Assembly (NCBI RefSeq): GCF_001870225.1
Contig: NZ_CP017675.1
Coordinates: forward strand, 701,930 to 765,929
Length of the DNA stretch: 64,000 bases
Direction: 5' to 3'
From: Gloeomargarita lithophora Alchichica-D10
GTDB taxonomy: Bacteria; Cyanobacteriota; Cyanobacteriia; Gloeomargaritales; Gloeomargaritaceae
The notes under the pieces are model-generated. The model searched no databases. It saw only the letters and a list, made by a program, of their open reading frames with translations, and had not been told where the DNA came from. Below are positions 25,745-33,667 of this stretch, piece after piece. Both the position numbers and the translations under genes were made by a program. How positions within the stretch are numbered: position 1 is the stretch's first letter; every line of letters begins with the position of its first letter.

Positions 25745-25808
25745 GTGTTCCGATGATCCTTGAGGACAGGTAAACCCGTCAGTCATGGTTTGGCTGATGG
25801 TTTTTTTT
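25745..25808 (+). ncRNA. candidate small RNA or attenuated leader upstream of amt
   Basis: A promoter-like sequence is followed by about 64 nt: a small hairpin ATCC-TTGA-GGAC, an unpaired AGGTAAAC, then a strong terminator. It contains no reading frame. The two-hairpin layout ending in a T-run resembles short cyanobacterial regulatory RNAs, but I cannot match it to a named family. It could be a free sRNA or an attenuator of amt, whose ATG lies 155 bp further on. Confidence 0.45.
25776..25808 (+). terminator. intrinsic terminator
   Basis: CCGTCAGTC (25776-25784) pairs fully with GGCTGATGG (25792-25800), counting two G-U pairs, around a 7-nt loop, and is followed by eight T. It terminates either the CRR6 transcript or the short RNA above. 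Confidence 0.8.
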
Positions 25809-25870
25809 GGGAAATTTTTTGAGAATTCGAGTTATTTAATCGCCATAGCCGGAACCAGGGATAATTTTTG

Positions 25871-25884
25871 GTATCCTAGGATAC
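25871..25884 (+). promoter_or_regulatory. NtcA-type site upstream of amt
   Basis: GTATCCTAGGATAC is a perfect palindrome and matches the NtcA consensus GTA-N8-TAC exactly. It lies 78 bp before the amt ATG. NtcA activates amt genes under nitrogen limitation in cyanobacteria, so the site fits its target. A matching -10 box about 22 bp downstream is weak. Confidence 0.75.
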
Positions 25885-25962
25885 TTTCGGATGTTCCCAG
25901 GATGGGAAATGATTGAAAAAATGCGTTAAGCATTGACCAAACTTAGGGGTGAGGTAGGGAGC

Positions 25963-27486
25963 ATGGCAGGACAACGGTGGGTACGGCGTTGGTGGGCAAC
26001 GGTGCTGATGGTTGTCCTATTGGTGGGTTTATCCGCCCTCAATTTTGCCCCAACGGTGGCGCAAACTCCCAGCCCAACGGCAACTCCAGTGGCACCGGCG
26101 ATGGTGGCTCCCGCACCCACTGCTCCTGGGGTTCCTACCCTGGAATCCCTACAGGAAAAAATTACCAACCTGGAAGCCAAAGCGCAGAACGAGAAGGTGA
26201 ATCTGGATACGGTGTGGGTTTTGTACACCGGGGTATTGGTATTTTTTATGAATGCGGGTTTTTGTATGTTGGAAACGGGGTTTTGTCGCCAAAAAAATGC
26301 GGTGAATATTCTTTCTAAAAATTTAATTGTGTTTGCCCTTTCTACCGTTGCCTTTTGGGCAGTGGGGTTTGGCATTATGTTTGGGGATGGGTCGCCCTTT
26401 TTTGGAGCCAATGGTTGGTTTTTGCAGGGGGCGGATAATAGCCCGCTCACCGGGGAGGCTTATCAAGGGATTTTTAGTGCCTTGAATTGGGCGGGGATAC
26501 CCCTGGTGGCTAAGTTTTTCTTCCAGTTGGTATTTGCGGGTACGGCGGCCACGATTGTCTCCGGGGCGGTGGCGGAGCGGGTTAAGTTTGGGGCATTTTT
26601 TCTCTTTAGTTTGCTGTTGGTGGGGCTGGCCTATCCGGTGACGGGGCATTGGATTTGGGGGGGCGGTTGGCTGGGTAAGATGGGTTTTTTCGATTTTGCT
26701 GGGTCAACGGTGGTGCATTCGGTGGGGGGTTGGGCGGCCTTGGTGGGGGCAATGATGCTTGGTCCGCGGATTGGCCGTTATCAGCAGGGCAAAAGTGTCG
26801 CCATGCCGGGGCATAATCTGTCAATTTCCACCCTGGGGGGCTTGATTTTGTGGTTGGGCTGGTTTGGGTTTAATCCCGGTTCTACCATGGCTGCCGATGC
26901 AGCGCAAATTGCCCATGTGACATTAACCACGAATCTGGCTGGGGCGGTGGGGGGGATTGCGGCGACCCTCACCTCCTGGATTTATTTCGGCAAACCGGAT
27001 TTGTCCATGGTGATCAATGGGATTTTGGCGGGTTTGGTGGCGATCACGGCTCCCTGTGATTATGTCAATTTCACCAGTGCGGTGGTGATTGGGCTGGTGG
27101 CGGGGGTGATCGTGGTCTTTTCGGTCAGTTTTATTGACAATCTGAAGATTGATGACCCGGTGGGGGCGGTGTCGGTGCATTTGGTCGGCGGGATTTGGGG
27201 GACGTTGGCGGTGGGTTTGTTTAGTGTGGGCAAGGGGGGCTACCCCTGGTTGGCGGAGGTGGGTATTGGCAGTGGTTTTTTGCTCACCGGCGATGGGACT
27301 CAACTGTTTCACCAATTGACCGGGGTGGTGGCGGTGGGGGTTTACACGGTGATTTTTAGTGTACTGGCCTGGGGAATCATCCGGGCGACGGCGGTGGGTC
27401 TGCGGGTGCCCCCGGAGGAGGAACTGCGGGGGTTGGATTTGGGAGAACACGGGATGGAAGCCTACACGGGGTTTGCCAAGGAGTGA
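25963..27486 (+). CDS. amt: ammonium transporter (Amt family)
   Basis: 507 residues from ATG 25963 with GAGGTAGGGAGC before it; an upstream in-frame TTG is not supported. A signal sequence (about 8-35) is followed by a proline/threonine-rich stretch and then 11 membrane spans (about 75-480). [50 protein letters not shown] (with the pore His) and [10 protein letters not shown] (second pore His) are typical of Amt. It brings in ammonium when nitrogen is scarce. No glnB/glnK gene is adjacent. The palindromic NtcA-type site upstream gives the likely control. Confidence 0.95.
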   Translation: MAGQRWVRRWWATVLMVVLLVGLSALNFAPTVAQTPSPTATPVAPAMVAPAPTAPGVPTLESLQEKITNLEAKAQNEKVNLDTVWVLYTGVLVFFMNAGFCMLETGFCRQKNAVNILSKNLIVFALSTVAFWAVGFGIMFGDGSPFFGANGWFLQGADNSPLTGEAYQGIFSALNWAGIPLVAKFFFQLVFAGTAATIVSGAVAERVKFGAFFLFSLLLVGLAYPVTGHWIWGGGWLGKMGFFDFAGSTVVHSVGGWAALVGAMMLGPRIGRYQQGKSVAMPGHNLSISTLGGLILWLGWFGFNPGSTMAADAAQIAHVTLTTNLAGAVGGIAATLTSWIYFGKPDLSMVINGILAGLVAITAPCDYVNFTSAVVIGLVAGVIVVFSVSFIDNLKIDDPVGAVSVHLVGGIWGTLAVGLFSVGKGGYPWLAEVGIGSGFLLTGDGTQLFHQLTGVVAVGVYTVIFSVLAWGIIRATAVGLRVPPEEELRGLDLGEHGMEAYTGFAKE

Positions 27487-27502
27487 TGGTTAGTTAGGGG
27501 AA

Positions 27503-27624
27503 TATAGCAATCCTAATTGAATTTAGAACAGCGGTCGCAGGGGCACCGCCCCCGTACTTGGTTCTGTGGAGTTTCTGTATGCCTACGGCACGCAGGCTAA
27601 CGCAAATCGTGTCATATTGCTATA
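27503..27624 (+). repeat. 122-bp family A element
   Basis: The ends are TATAGCAAT (27503-27511) and ATTGCTATA (27616-27624), an exact 9-bp terminal inverted repeat with TA at both borders. The interior has CCTAATTGAATTTAGAACAGC, GGTCGCAGGGGCACCGCCCC and ATGCCTACGGCACGCAGGC. It is the best family A copy in the window. Confidence 0.82.
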
Positions 27625-27647
27625 CATGATTTACAGAATTTACCAGA

Positions 27648-27764
27648 TACAGCCTATTAAGTAGTTATGGGATACAGTTGAAACCCACTTGCCGTAGGTC
27701 AATAATGCTGAGCCTTTAGAATGATCAAGGCTTTTTGTATCCTTTAATTTATGAATAGGCTGTA
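27648..27764 (+). repeat. 117-bp family D element with TACAGCCTATT termini
   Basis: TACAGCCTATT (27648-27658) is repeated inverted as AATAGGCTGTA (27754-27764), an exact 11-bp terminal repeat with TA borders. The interior lacks the GC-rich core of the other families and has no reading frame. I saw no second copy in this window. Confidence 0.6.
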
Positions 27765-27818
27765 GCTACCGGGAATAGGTTATCTTGTAAAGAAATCATC
27801 AATCACTGAAGTTGTGCC

Positions 27819-28277
27819 ATGAATCCAGCTAAAAAACGCCAGCGGCGGCGTAAAAGAAGTGGCCTGATGGAACTTTTGGAAAATGAACTGCATCAACGGC
27901 TGGGCGAGCGTACTCGTTTTATTGACACGCCAAAGCATCAGCCCAAAATGTCTGAACTGCTCAAGGAACTGATGTTGCCGCACCTAGAAGACATCGAAGA
28001 TGAAGAAGAGCTTGAGATGTTATTTACATTCGGGGTTATGGCCTGGAACATAGCTATCTTGCCGGTGGAGAAGCACCCGCAACTGCTGGCGGAAGCTGCG
28101 GAGATATTTCCCGCCGAAGATCGGCAAGATATTCAGGGATTTTTACAGGTGTTAATTCGAGACAAAATAGAACTTTTCCCTGAATACACACTGTCTATTG
28201 TTGATTTTAAGGTTGGCAAGGTTAAGGGTGAAATGAAGATTTCTGTGGCTTCATTGCCACTGAAAAAGATGCCTTAA
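27819..28277 (+). CDS. hypothetical protein with basic N-terminus and helical acidic core
   Basis: 152 residues, not recognised. The first 14 are strongly basic (KKRQRRRKRS). Then comes a helical region with MSELLKELMLPHLEDIEDEEELEMLFTFGVMAWNIAILP (begins about 43), and a C-terminal part ending in a beta strand (EYTLSIVDFKVGKVKGEMKISV). There is no signal peptide, membrane span or cysteine motif. It is a single gene between repeat elements and sbcD. Its GC is lower than that of amt or sbcD, which fits an accessory gene. Confidence 0.6.
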   Translation: MNPAKKRQRRRKRSGLMELLENELHQRLGERTRFIDTPKHQPKMSELLKELMLPHLEDIEDEEELEMLFTFGVMAWNIAILPVEKHPQLLAEAAEIFPAEDRQDIQGFLQVLIRDKIELFPEYTLSIVDFKVGKVKGEMKISVASLPLKKMP

Positions 28278-28420
28278 GGCTTGGGTTTATCCGTCCTTGG
28301 GGTTCAATCCCCTCCGGTTATGGATGAGCCAAGTTCTATCCCGATGGGCAACAGTCCTCCAATGGTCTGGCAATCAGGGATAATAAAATCAGTAAAAGTT
28401 GAAATTATACCTGGGGAGTT

Positions 28421-29695
28421 ATGGGTATTCGCATTCTGCACGTCTCCGATATTCACTTGGGGAGCGGTCAAAATCATGGGCGCATCAATCCCACAACGGG
28501 CTTAAATACGCGGGTGGAGGATTTTAGTCGGGCGTTGCAAACCTCGATGGATCGGGCGTTGGCGTTACCCGTGGATGTGGTTTTATTTACCGGCGATGCG
28601 TTTCCCGATGCCACCCCTGCGCCTTGGATTCAAGAGTTATTTGCCCAGCAATTTTTACGCTTGGTGACGGCGCAAATTCCCCTGGTTTTACTGGTGGGAA
28701 ACCATGACCAACATACCCAAGGGGAAGGGGGGGCTTCCCTATCCATTTACCGGGCTTTGAATGTGCCGGGGGTGATTGTGGGGGAATCCCTGACCACCCA
28801 TACGCTAGAAACCCGTCATGGTAGCCTGCAAATTGTTACCCTGCCCTGGATTACCCGCTCCATGTTGTTAACCAAACCGGAAACCCAGGGACTATCCATG
28901 AGTGAAATTAATGAGTTGTTGCTGACGCGTTTGCGAGAGGTTTTGGCGGGAGAAATTCTGAGTTTGGATGAGAATATTCCTACTATTTTGGCCGCCCATG
29001 TGATGGCCGATAAAGCCCTATTTGGTGCCGAACGACTCCTCTCGGCGGGGAAAAATTTAACCGTACCTTTGTCCCTATTAGCCCAGCCCTGTTTTCGCTA
29101 TGTGGCTTTGGGTCATGTGCATCGCTATCAGGTCTTGCATCACAATCCACCGGTGGTTTATGCGGGCAGTATTGAACGGGTGGATTTCAGCGAAGAAGAG
29201 GAGGAAAAGGGGTATGTTCTCATTGATATTGAACCAAGGGAAACCCAGTTTGAATTTTGTCCCTTGCCCACCCGTTGTATGCGTACCATTCGGGTGGATT
29301 TGACCCAATCTAATGACCCGCAAATGGAACTTTTAACCCGGATTCAAAAGACGCAAATTGCTGATAGCATCCTCCGGCTGATTTATCGTCTCAAAGCCGA
29401 ACAGGTGCCCAAAATCAATGAAGCTCAAATTCGGGCAGCTTTGGCAACAGCGCATAACTACACCATGCAACCGGAATTGGTCAACGAGCAACCCCGGCAA
29501 CGGGTGACGCAGGTGGATTTGAATCAGGTGCTTGACCCGATGACCGTGTTAGAACAATATATTGACGAAATGGCCGGGTTACAGCCCCTCAAGGCGGATT
29601 TGCTGTTGGCGGCGCAGGCGTTGTTGGCGGGTATGGAGCCGGAATTGTCCGAGCCACCCGCCCCGGCAACGGCTCAATTACCCCTGGGTTTTTGA
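28421..29695 (+). CDS. sbcD: SbcD/Mre11-type DNA repair nuclease
   Basis: 424 residues. Calcineurin-like phosphoesterase motifs in order: HVSDIHLGSG (D10, H12), FTGDAFPD, VGNHDQH (about 91-97), an AAHV step near 191 and ALGHVHRY near 228. The C-terminal third, after the capping region, is less conserved. SbcD works with the ATPase SbcC to open hairpins and trim protein-blocked DNA ends; no sbcC is in the window. GGGGAG precedes the ATG. Its 3' end overlaps ygfZ tail to tail by 18 bp. Confidence 0.88.
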   Translation: MGIRILHVSDIHLGSGQNHGRINPTTGLNTRVEDFSRALQTSMDRALALPVDVVLFTGDAFPDATPAPWIQELFAQQFLRLVTAQIPLVLLVGNHDQHTQGEGGASLSIYRALNVPGVIVGESLTTHTLETRHGSLQIVTLPWITRSMLLTKPETQGLSMSEINELLLTRLREVLAGEILSLDENIPTILAAHVMADKALFGAERLLSAGKNLTVPLSLLAQPCFRYVALGHVHRYQVLHHNPPVVYAGSIERVDFSEEEEEKGYVLIDIEPRETQFEFCPLPTRCMRTIRVDLTQSNDPQMELLTRIQKTQIADSILRLIYRLKAEQVPKINEAQIRAALATAHNYTMQPELVNEQPRQRVTQVDLNQVLDPMTVLEQYIDEMAGLQPLKADLLLAAQALLAGMEPELSEPPAPATAQLPLGF

Positions 29696-30739
29696 CAGAT
29701 AGCCCCGATGCGCCAGGGGAATGTCTATAATTTGGGCGGTTTGTCCGGCAATTTGCACGGTTAATCCTGCCCCGCCCGCCCTGGTGCGGATGTAGCCTAA
29801 CCCCAAATGTTCCCGCTCAAAGTAATCGGTATAGCTGGTGAGCAACCCTACTTTTTCATCCCCTAAATAAATGGGTGTCTTGGGGGTGACAGGGGCGGTT
29901 AATTTTATCCCCCATAGTTGTTGCTTTACCCCCTGATAAGTATTTAACCGAGCAATCGTTTCCTGGCCAATATAACACCCCTTATTAAAGGAAATATCCT
30001 GCCATAGCCCCGCTTCTAAAGGATTGTAATCCGGGGTTAATTCCGCTCCCACCACCGGCCTGCCCTGCTGAATCCGTAACCATTCCCAGGCTTGCTCACC
30101 CCAGGGAATCGCCCCTTGCGCCACCAGCCATTGCCAGAGATTAGCGGCAAATTCAATGGGTATTATCAAGGTATAACCGGGGTTGGTTAAACCCGTACCC
30201 ACAGCGATAAAAATAGGCATTTCACGCCACTGGATTAAAGCATGATTTCCTAACGGTTGATTCGCTAAATGTTGCGCCCCCAATTGGGAGATTAACCCAT
30301 GACTTGCTGTTCCTAGGAGGGTAAACATGGCGCTGGCTTCGGTCTGGTCTTGTACCGTCACCTGATCCGCAAAGAAAATGTATTTTTCTAGCCATTGGTG
30401 GATATGGCAACGGGATGGGGGCGAAACGATTAAAGTCAACGCTTCCGGTTCGACATAGGTGGTTACCAAATCCAAGGTACGCCCGGTGGAAGTAACCAAA
30501 ACCGTGTCGCATCCTTGACCAACGACGAGGGACTGAATATCATTAGTACTTTGATTGTGCAGATAACGTACTCGATCGGCTCCCGTTAAACGCAGGCGAC
30601 CCCAGTGCGTCCGGTCAAACACCACCACGCCCGTAGGCAAAATGGGTTCCGTTGCCCGTTCCTGACCAAAGGTGAGGGGACAACCATCGGGATGGCGTTG
30701 GGCACCGGCTTGGATTTGGGCATCTTGCAGGGCAGACAA
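29678..30739 (-). CDS. ygfZ: YgfZ/GcvT-like folate-binding Fe-S repair protein
   Basis: 353 residues from a TTG start. GAGG seven bases before it, at the end of the upstream gene, supports TTG, and a stop codon three codons upstream rules out a longer form. The fold is GcvT-like: RVRYLHNQSTNDI (about 57-69) and the diagnostic KGCYIGQETIAR (about 246-257) with the conserved cysteine. YgfZ uses tetrahydrofolate to help maintain certain Fe-S proteins. The upstream zinc-ribbon membrane gene ends ten bases before, so the pair are probably coupled. Confidence 0.88.
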   Translation of the reverse strand: MSALQDAQIQAGAQRHPDGCPLTFGQERATEPILPTGVVVFDRTHWGRLRLTGADRVRYLHNQSTNDIQSLVVGQGCDTVLVTSTGRTLDLVTTYVEPEALTLIVSPPSRCHIHQWLEKYIFFADQVTVQDQTEASAMFTLLGTASHGLISQLGAQHLANQPLGNHALIQWREMPIFIAVGTGLTNPGYTLIIPIEFAANLWQWLVAQGAIPWGEQAWEWLRIQQGRPVVGAELTPDYNPLEAGLWQDISFNKGCYIGQETIARLNTYQGVKQQLWGIKLTAPVTPKTPIYLGDEKVGLLTSYTDYFEREHLGLGYIRTRAGGAGLTVQIAGQTAQIIDIPLAHRGYLSKTQG

Positions 30740-30748
30740 GGGGGAACC

Positions 30749-31096
30749 TCAGTTTTTGGATTCAGGCACTTCCACCGCTGACACGTCCACAATACCGGGG
30801 GGGGTGAAGCGCACAAATTGCCCCCCCGTCACCTGGAGGCGTTCCCCACAGTGGGGGCATTGGGTGGGGGTATGGGTCACCCCCTGCACACCGAAGCCAC
30901 ACACCGGGCAGGCTCCCGTTACCAGGTTACGGCTCAACCACCAGCGCAGTCCCAGGGTCAGCAGGGTGGGGGTAAGGATAACCAAAAGCATCAGCAAGGA
31001 CAATCCTCGCACCAACCAGCCCAGCCCCAAACTGCTTAACAGAAATAGGACAAACAACCACCCCAGCCAAAATCGCCAACCGTTACCCTGAATCAC
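30749..31096 (-). CDS. small membrane protein with a C-terminal zinc ribbon
   Basis: 115 residues. Two membrane spans close together (about 8-27 and 31-50) are followed by a cytosolic zinc-ribbon: CPVCGFG (about 63-69) and CPHCGERL (about 80-87), and a short tail. I do not recognise a named family. It runs into ygfZ with a ribosome site at its own stop codon, so it may share regulation with that gene. Four conserved cysteines suggest a structural zinc rather than redox chemistry. Confidence 0.6.
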   Translation of the reverse strand: MIQGNGWRFWLGWLFVLFLLSSLGLGWLVRGLSLLMLLVILTPTLLTLGLRWWLSRNLVTGACPVCGFGVQGVTHTPTQCPHCGERLQVTGGQFVRFTPPGIVDVSAVEVPESKN

Positions 31097-31156
31097 CCGC
31101 CCGTTTCTCCCAGACCGTACAATTATCCTAGCGGAAGTTGTTTTTTATATTAATCC

Positions 31157-31744
31157 ATGACCCACGCCACCGATCAGAAAACCTTAGCCCGTTGGCTGGC
31201 CGCCGACTTTAGTAACCAGGCGCAAGCCCTAGAAAATCCGCCCTTTTTTGCCCATATTCGGGTTTGTATGCGCCCCCTACCCTGGTCACTCCTGGATGGA
31301 TTGAGTTTGTATGTGGAACAGTCCTACGATTATGAACTCCATAGCCCCTATCGGGTGCGGGTTTTACAGCTAATAACCGTAGATAACCACATGGAAATTG
31401 CCAATTATCTTGTCCAAGATGAAGCCCAATTTTACGGTGCATCGCGGGATAAAGACCGGCTTACTTCCCTAACTGCAAAGCATCTCACGCCCCTGCCCGG
31501 TTGTAATATGATTGTCGCCTGGGATGGGCAGAGTTTTCAGGGCAAAGTCGCACCGGGGAAACAATGTTTTGTGGAACGGCGGGGCAAAAAAACCTATTTA
31601 GATAGTGAATTTACCATCAATGCCCAGGAGTTTATCAGTTTAGACCGGGGGCGTGACCCGGAAACCGATGCCCAGGTGTGGGGTGCCATTGCGGGGCCAT
31701 TTCAATTTGTGCGGGTGCAGGGTTTTGCGGAGGAAATTCCCTAA
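31157..31744 (+). CDS. cpcT: CpcT/CpeT-family phycobiliprotein lyase
   Basis: 195 residues, full length. FFAHIRVCMRPLPW (about 30-43), LYVEQSYDYELHSPYRVRVLQL (about 52-73) and GCNMIVAWDGQSFQGKVAPGKQC (begins about 115) are the core of the CpcT beta-barrel. CpcT attaches phycocyanobilin to Cys-153 of the phycocyanin beta subunit, so the cell very probably makes phycobilisomes. It is a single gene; repeats follow directly. CpeT relatives act on phycoerythrin, and assignment to CpcT rather than CpeT is by general similarity. Confidence 0.88.
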   Translation: MTHATDQKTLARWLAADFSNQAQALENPPFFAHIRVCMRPLPWSLLDGLSLYVEQSYDYELHSPYRVRVLQLITVDNHMEIANYLVQDEAQFYGASRDKDRLTSLTAKHLTPLPGCNMIVAWDGQSFQGKVAPGKQCFVERRGKKTYLDSEFTINAQEFISLDRGRDPETDAQVWGAIAGPFQFVRVQGFAEEIP

Positions 31745-31784
31745 CCCTTTGACAGGGAATAGTGATCAAGACACCGCTAGGAAA

Positions 31785-31885
31785 TTGCCAATAAGCGGTC
31801 GTGGGGTCGTAGGCTCCGGGCTTGGTTCTTCTGAATTTCTGTTTACAAATCCGGTAAGATTGCCATAGCAATTCTAATTGAATTT
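31785..31885 (+). repeat. family A fragments
   Basis: ATTGCCAATAAGCGGTCG, CTTGGTTCTTCTGAATTTCTG and AAGATTGCCATAGC (to about 31868) form a decayed A copy, followed by a second left-end fragment AGCAATTCTAATTGAATTTAG. They abut the full copies at 31890-32113. Confidence 0.6.
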
Positions 31886-31889
31886 AGAA

Positions 31890-32012
31890 TATAGCAATCC
31901 TAATTGAATTTTGAACAGCGGTCGCAGGGGCACCGCCCCCGGACTTGGTTCTTCTGAATATCTGTTCGCTAAATGGCTTTGCCACGCAAGCTATCGAGTG
32001 GGATTGCTGTTA
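31890..32012 (+). repeat. family A element, forward copy
   Basis: TATAGCAATCCTAATTGAAT opens the copy (from 31890). The core is GCGGTCGCAGGGGCACCGCC and the right end is GGGATTGCTGTTATA with a three-base change in the terminal repeat. It lies head to tail with the next, inverted copy. Confidence 0.75.
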
Positions 32013-32113
32013 TATAGCAATATGACACGAGTTACGAACGGAAATTCCGCAGAACCAAGGGCGGGGGATGCCCCCCTGCGACCGCTGTTCTAAATTCAAA
32101 TAAGATTGCTATA
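32013..32113 (-). repeat. family A element, inverted copy
   Basis: TATAGCAAT (32013-32021) and ATTGCTATA (32105-32113) are exact inverted ends. The core reads GCGGTCGCAGGGGGGCATCC on the minus strand. Together with the forward copy it makes a large inverted repeat that could fold as one long hairpin. No gene lies between cpcT and 32225. Confidence 0.78.
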
Positions 32114-32224
32114 GCTCCAATTCCCTACATTTTCTAGCTGGTGGTTGATTGGGGTTCTTCTGAGGTTGTTCAACTTGACCTCAACTTTCGTTATCCTGAA
32201 TAAATCTAGGTTAATTTGGTTGGC

Positions 32225-32791
32225 ATGATACCAATACTGGCCGTGTTGGCGGCGGCGGCGGCGGGGGGATTTCGTTTGGCGATGCCCCTGCTGCTGGTTT
32301 TAGTTTTACGGCGGGAAGACGGTTGGGAACAGGTGCCGGTTTTGGGACAGTTTTCGCCAGCGGTGACCTTGGGTATCCTCAGTGGTTGGGCGATCTGGGA
32401 ATTGGTGGCACCGGTGCATCCTTGGGGGGTGCGTTTGGTGCAACCGGTGCAGGTTTTGCTTAGCCCCCTGGTGGGTTGGATTTTGGGGGTAATGACGGCG
32501 CAGGTGATGGAAATTCCTATGGGTCTGCGGGATGTGATGGGATTGATGGGAAGTGCGCTGGCCTTGCTGTTGCAGTTGGTGCAGGTGGGGTGGTTGTACC
32601 GTTGGGGACGGTTTCCCGCCTGGGTGATTTTGGTGCAGGATGGGTTGTGCGGTTTGTTGATTGTGTTTGCCCTGCAAGCCCCCCAGCAAGGGGGACTGAT
32701 CGCCCTGATGTTGCTTTGGTTGGCTCTGCGGATGTCCAAGGATTGGCAACGGCAGTTTCAACGGCACCGACGGGCACAACAGCCGGATTAG
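32225..32791 (+). CDS. DUF4126-like membrane protein
   Basis: 188 residues from ATG 32225 (an in-frame TTG lies three codons before). Five or so hydrophobic segments: about 2-28, 44-62, 72-90, 103-125 and 135-165, with a basic tail (MSKDWQRQFQRHRRAQQ). The opening IPILAVLAAAAAGGFRLAMPLL with a glycine-rich first helix resembles DUF4126. Function is unknown. The minus-strand gene at 32802 ends ten bases beyond its stop. Confidence 0.55.
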   Translation: MIPILAVLAAAAAGGFRLAMPLLLVLVLRREDGWEQVPVLGQFSPAVTLGILSGWAIWELVAPVHPWGVRLVQPVQVLLSPLVGWILGVMTAQVMEIPMGLRDVMGLMGSALALLLQLVQVGWLYRWGRFPAWVILVQDGLCGLLIVFALQAPQQGGLIALMLLWLALRMSKDWQRQFQRHRRAQQPD

Positions 32792-32801
32792 TGGGGCTGA
32801 G

Positions 32802-33518
32802 TTACCACTGGGGATAGCCGGTTTTGGGGTCCATGGGTTGGTAGCGTTCGGGGGGGGGCAAGTCGCCGGGTTTAGCCACGTGCCAGGCCACTTCGCCCCG
32901 TTTCTTGCCGACCCGCAGGAATACAAACCCGGAATCTTCAAACATTTCCCCGTGTTCGGTAATGGTACGGGGGGAAACCCGCAGGAGATGGGCGACTTCC
33001 GAGGTGCTCAAAATCCAGCCGTTGCGATGGGCTTCCTCCAGGGTACGCAGGTAGTCCAGGGGGTCGCTAGTGGGTTGGAGTTGGGCAAGACGGCTGGCCA
33101 CCGCATCGGCAATCACCCCGGCGGTAGAACGCATACTGGTGACCACCGCCCCCGCCACCGCATCGGCAACGGTGCCAATCAGGTTGGTGAGATTGACAGG
33201 AATCTCCGTGCGGTTGAAGCTCAATTCGGCGGGGGAGGCGGGTTCATGGGCAAGAAAATCGTTGATCGTGCCCCCCTGGTGCAAATGGCTGTGCAACTGA
33301 TCCAGGCGCTCCAGTTCTTGCGCCGTGATATAGGCGCGCCGACTGACCTTGAACGGCTTGATCCCCAAGCCTTTGAGCCGGTTGTAGAGGGCATTGTGCC
33401 CCAGTTGGTAACGGTCTTCCAGTAGTTCCACCGGAAAACTATCAATCTGGGTATCGGCATCAAAAGCAGACGGGTCAACGGTATGGGCGGTGTGATGTCC
33501 ATTCGGCTGGGCGGTCAT
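32802..33518 (-). CDS. protein with two helix-turn-helix-like segments, putative DNA-binding
   Basis: 238 residues, cyanobacterial by look but not a named family. An N-terminal segment (VELLEDRYQLGHNALYNRLKGLGIKPFKV, from about 29) resembles a MerR-type helix-turn-helix with RRAYITAQELERLDQL after it. A second one near the C-terminus (WILSTSEVAHLLRVSPRTITEHGEMF, from about 169) fits the excisionase/MerR pattern. The middle is alanine/valine-rich (VADAVAGAVVTSMRSTAGVIADAVASRL, from about 117) and may be a dimerisation helix. GAGGAG precedes the ATG. It is divergent from the RNase II-like gene, 149 bp away. Confidence 0.5.
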   Translation of the reverse strand: MTAQPNGHHTAHTVDPSAFDADTQIDSFPVELLEDRYQLGHNALYNRLKGLGIKPFKVSRRAYITAQELERLDQLHSHLHQGGTINDFLAHEPASPAELSFNRTEIPVNLTNLIGTVADAVAGAVVTSMRSTAGVIADAVASRLAQLQPTSDPLDYLRTLEEAHRNGWILSTSEVAHLLRVSPRTITEHGEMFEDSGFVFLRVGKKRGEVAWHVAKPGDLPPPERYQPMDPKTGYPQW

Positions 33519-33667
33519 GGCACTCCTCGGTTGGGGGATGATGGGGCGGTAGGATGGGTGGTGGGAATTCTTATATCATTTCCCATCATCTTAGCAATCA
33601 AGGGAAAATCTGCCAAGATGGGGCAAAGGCAGTGGTAAAGTGAAACCAGGAAAATGCGGGGACAGCC

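Noticed and set aside
25745-25808. Glutamine (glnA-type) riboswitch upstream of amt.
   Set aside because: I could not find the conserved glnA core; the second hairpin is a plain terminator.
26923-27450. A 175-codon frame antisense to amt.
   Set aside because: His/Arg/Pro-rich shadow of the GC-rich transporter codons; no ribosome site or known motif.
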